A stretch of DNA of 64,000 nucleotides from Nocardioides zeae (GTDB lineage Bacteria > Actinomycetota > Actinomycetes > Propionibacteriales > Nocardioidaceae). The position numbers and the translations under genes were made by a program. The notes under the pieces were generated by a model, which was given only the letters and a program-made list of their open reading frames with translations, made no database searches and was not told the origin of the DNA. Within the stretch, counting starts at the first letter, position 1. Each line of letters begins with the position of its first letter. Positions 18,301-25,444 of the stretch are shown in pieces. The stretch is taken from contig NZ_JAUTAN010000001.1 in NCBI RefSeq assembly GCF_030818655.1, forward strand, positions 3,348,001-3,412,000, written 5' to 3'.

Positions 18301-18659
18301 GACCATGCTCCTTCGGCGTAGGGGGCGTTCCAGACGTCGGTGACCCGACCGTCGCGGACGCGGAAGATCTCGATGCCGCAGAGGCGGTCACCGGTGCTGC
18401 GTCGGGTCGCCTCCCAGGTGAGGGAGGCGATCTCGTCGTCCCCCACGAGATGGACGATCGTGAACTGCGGGTCGTGCGTCGCCAGGTCGCGCGTGATGCG
18501 GTCGACCTGCTCGTCATGGCTCATGGCGGTACGGCGCGCGGGAGCGCCCGGGTCGTGGCGGACGACCGGGTCGGCGCAGATCTCGCGCACGAGGTCGACC
18601 CGGCCGGCGTTGTAGATCTCCAGCACGTAGCGCTCGACGGCGCGGACCGCGACGCTCAC
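18297..18659 (-). CDS. SnoaL/NTF2-like protein
   Basis: A 120-residue protein of the nuclear-transport-factor-2 fold, as judged from VERYVLEIYNAGRVDLVREIC at the start, the central ITRDLATHDPQFTIVHLVGDDE segment and the terminal IEIFRVRDGRVTDVWNAPYAEG. Such proteins act as small isomerases, hydrolases or ligand-binding lids. GTG at 18659 overlaps the luciferase-like gene by four bases, and its own stop overlaps the kinase start. Active-site residues cannot be assigned without a structural comparison. Confidence 0.78.
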   Translation of the reverse strand: MSVAVRAVERYVLEIYNAGRVDLVREICADPVVRHDPGAPARRTAMSHDEQVDRITRDLATHDPQFTIVHLVGDDEIASLTWEATRRSTGDRLCGIEIFRVRDGRVTDVWNAPYAEGAWS

Positions 18660-19729
18660 GCGAGCACCCGGTCGGCGGCGCGGTAGGCCTCCACGACGGA
18701 GACCAGCTCGCTCGGCGTCGCGCCGTGCATGATGACGCCGTCGACCCCGAGGTCGAACTGCGCGGCCACCCGATCGGCACACCGCTCGGGGCTGCCCGTC
18801 GCCGCACAGTCGAGCCACTCCGCCGGCAGCACGGCGCGCAGCCGCTCGAGCTGCTCCGGGGTCGCGACCGCATCGGCCCAGCCGTCGAGCTCGCCGACCA
18901 CCTCGCTGCGGCGGAACTCCTCGAGCAGCGCCGGGTCCCACCGGTTGGTGGACACGAGGAGGTCGCCGTAGACCTGCAGGTACGTCGCCAGCCGGCCCAC
19001 CGTCTTCTTCACGAAGGTCTGCTCGTCGATCTCGTCGGTCACCGTCGCGTAGCAGGACCAGATCTTCACGGCGGCCGGGTCGCGCCCCGCCTGCTCCGCG
19101 GCGTCCCGCACCTCCTGCACCACCCGCGCCGTCGTCTCGTCGGAGAAGAAGGTGTGGAGCACGACCAGGTCGAACGCACGGCCGGCGAGGGCGAGCGTCG
19201 CGGGGCCGAAGGCGGTCGTGCCGAGCCGGATGTCCTCGTCGAACGTCGGGTCGAGCTTGAGCGCCGGGAACGTCCCGAGCGGACCGTCGTAGTCGCGCAC
19301 CGTCTCGCCGCGCCACAGGCGCCGCATGAGGTGGGCGAACTCCTCCATCTGGACCGTCGTCGTCTGCTTCAGCCCCATCGCGGCGATCTGCGGACGCAGG
19401 CCGCGGCCGATCCCGAGGACGAAGCGGCCGCCCGTCAGGCGGTGCATGGTCGAGGCGAAGGCCGCCGTGATCGCCGGGTGCCGGGTGTTGATGTTGGTGG
19501 CGGCGGTCGTGATGTCGATCCGCTCGCTCACCGCGCCGGCGGCGCCCGACAGGCTGCACGCCTCCTTGACGTTGAGGCGCTCCGAGAGGAACGCGTTGCC
19601 CAGGCCGAGCTCCTCGGCGAGACGGATCTCCGCGAGCAGGTCGCGCGGCGACTCGACGTGGCCGCCCAGCGCGTAGAAGCCGAGGCGATCGACACCGGGG
19701 CGTCCGGTGGGGGCAGGTCCTGTTCGCAT
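18656..19729 (-). CDS. LLM-class flavin-dependent oxidoreductase
   Basis: A 357-residue luciferase-like (F420 or FMN) oxidoreductase: GFYALGGHVESPRDLLAEIRLAEELGLGNAFLSERL at the N-terminus (given here as a region, residues about 12-50), TNINTRHP and LTGGRFVLGIGRG in the barrel. The ATG at 19729 is preferred over a GTG six bases upstream because AAGGAG is correctly spaced for it. It leads a three-gene operon with a near-perfect cluster operator just upstream. Actinobacterial members are often F420-dependent; the cofactor here is not determined. Confidence 0.88.
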   Translation of the reverse strand: MRTGPAPTGRPGVDRLGFYALGGHVESPRDLLAEIRLAEELGLGNAFLSERLNVKEACSLSGAAGAVSERIDITTAATNINTRHPAITAAFASTMHRLTGGRFVLGIGRGLRPQIAAMGLKQTTTVQMEEFAHLMRRLWRGETVRDYDGPLGTFPALKLDPTFDEDIRLGTTAFGPATLALAGRAFDLVVLHTFFSDETTARVVQEVRDAAEQAGRDPAAVKIWSCYATVTDEIDEQTFVKKTVGRLATYLQVYGDLLVSTNRWDPALLEEFRRSEVVGELDGWADAVATPEQLERLRAVLPAEWLDCAATGSPERCADRVAAQFDLGVDGVIMHGATPSELVSVVEAYRAADRVLA

Positions 19730-19741
19730 GCGCACTCCTTG

Positions 19742-19763
19742 TTAGCGACTGCCGTGTCGCAAA
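19742..19763. promoter_or_regulatory. Candidate TetR operator of the LLM operon
   Basis: TTAGCGAC, six bases, GTCGCAAA: a perfect GCGAC/GTCGC inverted repeat 13 bases upstream of the ATG, overlapping or adjoining the probable leader. It is almost the same as the site in front of the acyl-CoA ligase gene. Confidence 0.6.
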
Positions 19764-19871
19764 TCATGTGACGGGCGTCACCGTAGTGCGGCGCCATGCG
19801 GCGGTCAATAGGCGCTCTGGACCGGCAGGGCGTCGTGCGATTTGCGATCGGCGAGCCGCGAAGGGGCGCCC

Positions 19872-19946
19872 GAGGAAAACGCGGACCGAGGGTCGCGGAG
19901 GGTCCGCGTTCTCCTCGCCCGACCCGACTCCCGTCCGCGTTTTCTT
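19872..19946. repeat. GTCCGCGTTTTC-type repeats, partly as a hairpin
   Basis: GAGGAAAACGCGGACC (19872-19887) and GGTCCGCGTTCTCCTC (19901-19916) are inverted copies with one mismatch and a 13-base loop; a third copy, GTCCGCGTTTTCTT, is at 19933-19946. The same motif occurs three times at 4360-4447. It lies between the hisC-like gene's 3' end and the LLM promoter and may act as a terminator. Confidence 0.7.
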
Positions 19947-19983
19947 CCGCCCCGGGCGGGCTCCGCCCCCACCGGGGTGAGGC

Positions 19984-21078
19984 TCAACCGCGGAACGCCC
20001 CCGCCACGGCGAGCACGCGCTCGCAGGCCTCGGGCTCGCCGACGCTGATGCGCACGCCGTCGCCCGGGAAGGGCCGCACGACGACGCCGGCCTCCTCCGC
20101 CGCGGCGGCGAACGCGAGGGTGGCCGCGGGCTCGCCCGGGAAGGGCAGCCACACGAAGTTGCCCTGTGCGTCGGGCACGGGCCAGCCCTGGGCCCGGAGG
20201 CCGGCGAGGAGGCGGTCGCGCCGCACGACGAGCTCGTCGACCCGGGCCACCATCGCCTCCTGCTCGGCCAGGGACGCGATCGCGGCGGCCTGGGCGATGG
20301 CGGAGACCCCGAACGGGAGCGACACCACCCGCAGGGAGGCGGCCACCTCGGGGTGCGCCACCGCGTAGCCGACGCGCAGCCCGGCGAGCCCGTACGCCTT
20401 CGAGAACGTGCGCGTCAGCACCACGTTGGCGTGGTCCCGCAGGGTCGCGACGCCGTCGACCGGGTCGTCGGAGCGGACGAACTCGACGTACGCCTCGTCG
20501 ACCACCACGAGCACCCGCGAGGGCACGCGGGCGAGGAACGCGTCGAGCTCCGCCTGCGTCACGGCCGGCCCGGTGGGGTTGTTGGGCGTGCAGACGACGG
20601 CGACCCGCGTGCGCTCGTCGATCGCGTCCGCCATGGCGTCGAGGTCGTGGCGGCCATCGGCCAGCAGGGGTACGGCGCGGCCGACGGCCCCCGCGGTCGC
20701 GAGCGCGATCGGGTACGCCTCGAAGGAGCGCCAGGCGTGCACGACCTCGTCGCCGGGGTCGCAGTAGGCGCCGATGAGCTGGTAGAGCAGGCCCACCGAG
20801 CCCGTCGCCACCGCCAGGTGGTCGCTCGGCACGTCGAGGTGGGCGGCGAGCGCGTCGTACAGCGCCGCGCTGCCGAGGTCGGGGTAGCGGTTGAGGTGGG
20901 CCACCGCCGCGGTCGCCGCCTCGAGCACGCCGGGCAGCGGCGGGAACGGGTTCTCGTTGCTGGACAGCTTGTAGGACGTGAGGCCGGGACGGGCGGTGGG
21001 CGGCTTGCCGGGAACGTAGGCCGGGATCGCCAGCACGTTGCTCCGCGGGGTGGGGAGGTCAACCGGGGTGTCGGACAT
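19984..21078 (-). CDS. hisC: Histidinol-phosphate/aromatic aminotransferase (HisC/Pat type)
   Basis: A 364-residue PLP aminotransferase of class I/II: SSNENPFPPLPGV at the N-terminus, CTPNNPTGPAVTQ, VVVDEAYVEF and the PLP lysine in TRTFSKAYGLAGLRVGYA. This is the pattern of histidinol-phosphate aminotransferase and of the actinobacterial aromatic aminotransferase Pat (HisC2). It stands alone rather than in a his operon, so the aromatic (phenylalanine/tyrosine) role is as likely as the histidine one. The ATG at 21078 is chosen; a GTG nine bases upstream is possible. Confidence 0.87.
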   Translation of the reverse strand: MSDTPVDLPTPRSNVLAIPAYVPGKPPTARPGLTSYKLSSNENPFPPLPGVLEAATAAVAHLNRYPDLGSAALYDALAAHLDVPSDHLAVATGSVGLLYQLIGAYCDPGDEVVHAWRSFEAYPIALATAGAVGRAVPLLADGRHDLDAMADAIDERTRVAVVCTPNNPTGPAVTQAELDAFLARVPSRVLVVVDEAYVEFVRSDDPVDGVATLRDHANVVLTRTFSKAYGLAGLRVGYAVAHPEVAASLRVVSLPFGVSAIAQAAAIASLAEQEAMVARVDELVVRRDRLLAGLRAQGWPVPDAQGNFVWLPFPGEPAATLAFAAAAEEAGVVVRPFPGDGVRISVGEPEACERVLAVAGAFRG

Positions 21079-21088
21079 GGGTCGCACG

Positions 21089-21649
21089 TTAGGGCTCGCG
21101 GGAGACGGCCCGCCAGGGGCGGAGCAGGAGAGCCGCCAGGAGACCCAGCCCGGCGCCCACCACCGCGCCGGTCGCGTTGTCCACGACGTCCGTGACGTCG
21201 CAGGCGCGGTCGAGCCGCGCCAGCTCGAGCTGGGCGAGCTCGATGGCGCCGGAGTACGCCGCGAGCCCCAGCACCAGCAGCGGCACGAGCACCCAGCCGG
21301 CGCGCCACCGGCAGGCCGCCACCGTGCCGAGCAGCCCCGCGGGCACGAACAGCGCCGTGTTGAGCAGCCGCTGGCCGCCGTCGAAGATCCAGAACCCGTC
21401 CGGGGCCGGGCCGCCGTAGTCCATCGAGCAGACCTCGGCGCGCGTCTCCGCCGCCACCCAGCCCGGCGCGCCGGTGGCCGGCACGAGGGTCACGAGCGCG
21501 ATGACGACCACCCACCACGCGAACCCCGCGGCGGCCACGGCGAAGACCGGGCCGGTGCGGGGCGCGAGGAGCAGCGCCACCCCCGCCAGCACGAGGCCGG
21601 ACAGGAGGGCGCCGAGCACCATCACCTCGGGTCCGCCGAACGTCACCAT
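21089..21649 (-). CDS. VanZ-family membrane protein
   Basis: A 186-residue membrane protein with four or five hydrophobic segments and the family features NTALFVPAGLLGTVAA and IELAQLELARLDRACDVTDVVDNATGAVVGA (region about 135-170). VanZ-like proteins contribute to teicoplanin resistance in some species, but most chromosomal members have no known role. It lies 10 bases upstream of the aminotransferase start in the same direction and may be co-transcribed with it. Confidence 0.85.
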   Translation of the reverse strand: MVTFGGPEVMVLGALLSGLVLAGVALLLAPRTGPVFAVAAAGFAWWVVVIALVTLVPATGAPGWVAAETRAEVCSMDYGGPAPDGFWIFDGGQRLLNTALFVPAGLLGTVAACRWRAGWVLVPLLVLGLAAYSGAIELAQLELARLDRACDVTDVVDNATGAVVGAGLGLLAALLLRPWRAVSREP

Positions 21650-21670
21650 GGCGCACGACGGTAGCGGGCC

Positions 21671-22612
21671 TCAGGGCAGGACGACCGCCCCGCCGGGCAC
21701 CACGTCGAGGTCACGACCGACGACCAGGTCGGTCGGGTTGGTGAGGCAGCGCACGGAGCCGCCGCCCTTGTGCAGCTCGGACAGGTCGAGCAGCACGACG
21801 CGGAAGCCCCACGCCTCGAGCCGCTCGCGCACCCGCGGCGGGCACGCGGGCATGAGCACGGTGCGCCCGACGACGACGGCGTTGGCGCAGAAGGTGAGCG
21901 CCTCCTCCTCCGTGAGCACGAGCGGCTCCGGCACGAGGTCGAGCAGCGCCGCCGCGGAGGCGGCGTCGAACGCGGCCGGGCACACCATCGCCCGCCGGTC
22001 GTCGAGGGGGCAGAAGGCGAGGTCGAGGTGGTACATCGCGGGGTGCACGATCCGCAGCCCCCGCACCCGTACGTCGAGGGCCGCGGCCACCGGCGCCAGC
22101 GCGGCCTCCTCGGTGCGGGGCCCGAAGCCGGCCACGAGGTCGCCCCGCCACGCGAAGAGGTCGCCCGCCTCGAGGTGGGGGCCGACCCCGTCGCGCCCGA
22201 CGCCCAGGACGACGCGTCCGCGGCTCTCCGCCCAGGAGGCGGCGCTCGTCGTCTCGGCCCGACGCTCGGCGTACCGCATGTGGGACGCGAGGAACGCGTC
22301 CCGGCCGTCGGCCAGCGTGAGGGCGATGCCGAGGTTCATCGCGTACACCATGTCGGGGCTGTCGGGCCGCTGCCGCAGCACGTCGACGCGCGCGCCGGCG
22401 TCGCGGAGCGCCGCGAGCATGGCGTGCCACTGCTCGCGGGTGCGCTCCGGCTCGGGCTGGTCCGCGGGGTCCATGAACGGGTTGATGACGTAGTCGACGC
22501 GGAAGTGGTCGGGGCTCACGACCGCGTAGGAGCGGCCCCAGGCCAGCTCGCCGACGAGCTCGTCCGCGAGTCCGCCCGCCAGGCCCGTCGTCGTCTCCTG
22601 CACCAGGGTCAT
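21671..22612 (-). CDS. Dimethylarginine dimethylaminohydrolase-like amidinohydrolase
   Basis: A 313-residue protein of the guanidino-group-modifying family: INPFMDP near the N-terminus, the catalytic His in HPAMYHLDLAFCPLDD and the nucleophilic Cys in GGGSVRCLTNP near the end. Family members hydrolyse methylarginines, arginine or related guanidines to citrulline or ornithine. The ATG at 22612 follows a strong GAGGAGG. It is divergent from a GntR regulator gene with a palindromic operator between them, so it is probably controlled by that regulator. The exact substrate is uncertain. Confidence 0.82.
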   Translation of the reverse strand: MTLVQETTTGLAGGLADELVGELAWGRSYAVVSPDHFRVDYVINPFMDPADQPEPERTREQWHAMLAALRDAGARVDVLRQRPDSPDMVYAMNLGIALTLADGRDAFLASHMRYAERRAETTSAASWAESRGRVVLGVGRDGVGPHLEAGDLFAWRGDLVAGFGPRTEEAALAPVAAALDVRVRGLRIVHPAMYHLDLAFCPLDDRRAMVCPAAFDAASAAALLDLVPEPLVLTEEEALTFCANAVVVGRTVLMPACPPRVRERLEAWGFRVVLLDLSELHKGGGSVRCLTNPTDLVVGRDLDVVPGGAVVLP

Positions 22613-22627
22613 GACCCCACCTCCTCG

Positions 22628-22640
22628 ATTGTCCGACAAT
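22628..22640. promoter_or_regulatory. Palindromic GntR-type operator
   Basis: ATTGTCCGACAAT is a 13-bp palindrome, typical of FadR/FCD-type GntR operators (TTGTnnGACAA form). It lies between the DDAH-like gene and the divergent GntR gene. Confidence 0.7.
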
Positions 22641-22692
22641 CCGACGAGGGGGAGTGTGGCACAGGCCGGAGGCGTTCCGCGAGAATGCGCGG

Positions 22693-23365
22693 GTGCCCGA
22701 TCCCTACGCCGGCCTCCATGTCGAGGTCACCTCGACCACGCAGCGCGTCGCCGACGAGCTGCGCCGGGCCGTCTTCGACGGCGAGCTCGAGGCCGGCACC
22801 CCGCTGCGCGAGGTGGCCCTCGCCGCGTCGCTGGGCGTCGCCCGGTCGACCGTCCGGGAGGCGCTCACCGTGCTCGTGGCCGAGTCGATCGCGACGCGGG
22901 AGCCCAACCGCGGGGTGAGCGTCGCCGTACCGGACGCGGACGCCGTGCGCGACGTGTGCCGGGCGCGCACGGTGCTGGAGTCGGCGGGGGTACGCCGCTG
23001 GTGCGACGCCCCCGAGGCCGCGCGCCAGGAGGTGCGGGGACCGGCTCGCGGCCTACACGGGGGCGGTGGCGCGCGGGGCCGGCTACGCCGAGCTCAACGA
23101 GACCCACCTCGAGTTCCACGTCGCCCTCGTCGGGCTCGCCGGGTCGCCGCGGCTGGTGCACACCGCCCGGGCCCTCGTGGCCGAGCTGAAGGTCGTGCTC
23201 GCCCAGATCGACCGCGCCGAGCGCAACGCCCACGACCAGGCCGACAGCCACGAGGCCATCGTCGCGCTCCTCGAGGCGGGGCGGGTCGACGACGGCCTCG
23301 TCGCCATCGACGAGCACCTCCGCGACGCCGAGCGGGACATCCTCCACGCGCTCGGGGCCACCTGA
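22693..23365 (+). pseudogene. GntR-family (FCD) regulator, frameshifted
   Basis: The first 113 codons from GTG 22693 give an intact GntR winged helix (VADELRRAVFDGELEAGTPL ... SLGVARSTVREALTVLVAES). At a run of four G around 23035-23038 the frame is lost: removing one G joins QEVR directly to DRLAAYTGAVARGAGYAELNE and restores the C-terminal FCD ligand-binding domain, which ends at 23365 with LGAT. Either this is a real +1 frameshift that inactivates the regulator of the DDAH-like gene, or it is a base-calling error in a G homopolymer. A GTG at 22654 is an alternative start. Confidence 0.8.
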
Positions 23366-23419
23366 GGATCACCTGAGGCGAGGTGCAGGGACTGGCCCGG
23401 TCTGCCTACGATCGACCTC

Positions 23420-23815
23420 GTGAAGTTCGTCGCCTGGGTCCTCGTCAACGCGCTCGGCATCGCCGTGGCCGCGTGGCTCTTCGAGGGCATCTCGTTCGAC
23501 GGCGCCACGAGCGGCCAGGCGGAGATCGAGGACAAGATCCTCCCCCTGCTGGGCGTCGCGCTCATCTTCTCGCTCGTCACCGCGTGGGTCGCACCGATCG
23601 TCAAGCTGCTGTCGCTGCCCCTCGTGATCCTGACGCTCGGCCTCTTCCTCTTCGTCGTCAACGCCGCGATGTTCCTGCTCACCGGCTGGCTCGCCGACCA
23701 GTTCGACATCCCGTTCCACGTCGAGGGCTTCTGGACCGCGCTCGGCGCCTCCATCGTCATCACCGTCGTCACCTGGCTCGTCGAGGCCGTCACCGACACC
23801 GAGGTCCGCGGGTGA
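23420..23815 (+). CDS. Phage-holin-family-4-like membrane protein
   Basis: A 131-residue protein with four predicted membrane helices (about 3-22, 42-62, 65-90 and 105-125). The patterns VNALGIAVAAWLFEGI, VKLLSLPLVILTLGLFLFVVNAAM and FWTALGASIVITVV are typical of the widespread chromosomal phage_holin_4_2 family. Despite the name, most members are not phage lysis proteins. GTG at 23420 starts directly at the first helix. Its stop overlaps the next gene by four bases. Confidence 0.88.
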   Translation: MKFVAWVLVNALGIAVAAWLFEGISFDGATSGQAEIEDKILPLLGVALIFSLVTAWVAPIVKLLSLPLVILTLGLFLFVVNAAMFLLTGWLADQFDIPFHVEGFWTALGASIVITVVTWLVEAVTDTEVRG

Positions 23816-24333
23816 CGGTCCCGCTCCCCGCCCCGCGCGACCCCGCGACGTACCGCGTCGCCGTCGTCTGCCTGGGCAACATCTGCCGCTCGCCGATCGC
23901 CGACGTGGTGATCGAGGACCGGCTGACCGCGGCGGGCCTGTCCGGCGCCGTCACGGTCGAGTCCTTCGGCACCGGCCCGTGGCACGTGGGCGAGCCGATG
24001 GACGAGCGGTCGGCGCGGGTGCTGCGGGAGGCGGGGTACGACGCGACCCGCCACCGCGGGCAGCAGGTCGCCGCCGCGCACGCGGGCCGGTTCGACCTCG
24101 TGCTGGGCATGGACAGCGCCAACGTGGCCGACCTCGTCGCCCTGCTCCCGGACGACGTGGAGCGGATCCACCGCTTCCGCGACCTCGACCCCGAGGGACC
24201 CGGTGACGTGCCGGACCCCTACGCCGGTGGGCCCGAGGGCTTCACCAGCACCCTGGCCGTCGTCGAGCGCACCGCCGACGCCCTCGTCGGACGGCTCGCC
24301 GACACGCTGCCCCTGCGGGAGCCGACCGCATGA
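23812..24333 (+). CDS. Low-molecular-weight protein-tyrosine-phosphatase family protein
   Basis: A 173-residue LMW-PTP with P-loop VCLGNICRSP (Cys20, Arg26) and the general-acid aspartate in VPDPYAGG. It overlaps the following fructosamine kinase gene by four bases. In bacteria this pairing is known: some LMW-PTPs next to fructosamine-3-kinase homologues dephosphorylate ribulosamine 5-phosphates, giving substrates for the kinase. Protein deglycation is therefore a more likely role than protein tyrosine dephosphorylation here, by context only. Confidence 0.88.
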   Translation: MTVPLPAPRDPATYRVAVVCLGNICRSPIADVVIEDRLTAAGLSGAVTVESFGTGPWHVGEPMDERSARVLREAGYDATRHRGQQVAAAHAGRFDLVLGMDSANVADLVALLPDDVERIHRFRDLDPEGPGDVPDPYAGGPEGFTSTLAVVERTADALVGRLADTLPLREPTA

Positions 24334-25208
24334 CCCGACAGCCGCTCCTGGCGCGCCGGGCCGAGGCGCTGCTGGGCACGGCTGTCTCCGCCACCTCCCC
24401 CGTCGCCGGCGGCGACACCTCGACGTCGACGCGCCTCCGCCTGGCCGACGGCCGCAACGCCCTCATGAAGACGCACCCCGGCGCGCCGCCCGGGTTCTTC
24501 GAGGCAGAGGCCCGCGGCCTGCGCTGGCTCGCCGAGGTCGGCGACGGCGTGCCCGTGCCCGAGATCCTCGCCGCCGCGGAGGACTGCCTGCTGCTGCGCT
24601 GGATCGATCCCGGCCGACCCACCGCCGACGCCGCGGCCGAGCTGGGTGCGCGGCTGGCGCGCACCCACCTCGCCGGCGCCGTGCTCGGCGCGGAGGAGGA
24701 CGGCTTCATCGGCCGCCTCCCGCTGCCGTGCCGCGCGCCCGAGGGCGTGTCGTGGACGGAGTTCTACGCCGTGCGGCGCGTGCTGCCCTACCTGAAGCTG
24801 GCCCGCGACCGCGGCGCGATGCTCCCCGAGGACGCCGCCCGCGTCGAGGCGCTGCTGCGCCGCCTGCCCGCGCTCGTGCCCGACGAGCCCCCCGCCCGGC
24901 TCCACGGCGACCTGTGGAACGGCAACGTCCTGTGGGGCGTCGGCGGCACGGTGCACGTGCTCGACCCCGCGGCGTACGGCGGCCACCGCGAGGTCGACCT
25001 CGCCATGCTCGCGCTCTTCGGCCTCCCCCACCTGCGGGAGCTCACCGAGGCCTACGAGGACGCCAGCGCGGCCCTCGGCCGCCCGCTCGACGCCGAGTGG
25101 CGCGACCGGCTCGGGGTGCACCAGATCTTCCCGCTGCTCGTGCACGCAGCGCTGTTCGGCGGTGGGTACGGCGCACGCGCCGGCGCGCTCGCCGCGTCGT
25201 ACGGCTGA
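24330..25208 (+). CDS. Fructosamine/ketosamine 3-kinase family protein
   Basis: A 292-residue kinase of the FN3K family: PVAGGDTSTSTRLRLADGRNALMKTH at the nucleotide-binding lobe, EARGLRWLAE, catalytic loop RLHGDLWNGNVLW and metal site VHVLDPAAYGGHREVDLAM. Family members phosphorylate ketosamine adducts on proteins so that they decompose, a repair of glycation damage. It is last in a four-base-overlap operon with the LMW-PTP and the holin-like gene. Length and motifs are complete. Confidence 0.9.
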   Translation: MTRQPLLARRAEALLGTAVSATSPVAGGDTSTSTRLRLADGRNALMKTHPGAPPGFFEAEARGLRWLAEVGDGVPVPEILAAAEDCLLLRWIDPGRPTADAAAELGARLARTHLAGAVLGAEEDGFIGRLPLPCRAPEGVSWTEFYAVRRVLPYLKLARDRGAMLPEDAARVEALLRRLPALVPDEPPARLHGDLWNGNVLWGVGGTVHVLDPAAYGGHREVDLAMLALFGLPHLRELTEAYEDASAALGRPLDAEWRDRLGVHQIFPLLVHAALFGGGYGARAGALAASYG

Positions 25209-25444
25209 GGCGGAGCATCCGACGCACCGGGTGGGTCGGATCTTCCCCAGGCCCGAGCCCCGACATCGGAAGGCGCGGGCCTTCGGAAGATCGGATCCTT
25301 CTGGTGCATCGGATCCTCCAGGGGCCGGCAGGACCAGATCTCTGCGAGCCCGTTCGCGGCCCCCAGGCGGCGACTCGAGGCAATCCATCCACAGCGGGTG
25401 GTGAGCGGCACCCCGTCCCGGCGAGGCGGGTGGAGCCTGGGCGG
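25209..25444. other. Gene-free region with GATC-rich inverted repeats
   Basis: No gene seen. ATCCGAC (25217-25223) and GTCGGAT (25235-25241) form a small hairpin, and variants of GGAAGATCGGATCC / GGATCTTCC occur several times up to 25320. Related GATC-containing words recur just inside the 3' end of the next gene (26458-26500). This may be a terminator-like repeat cluster after the kinase gene and promoter DNA of the DUF559-type gene. Confidence 0.45.

Noticed and set aside
23420..23815. Prophage remnant because of the holin-like gene
   Set aside because: No other phage gene is present, and this family is common as a chromosomal membrane protein in actinobacteria.
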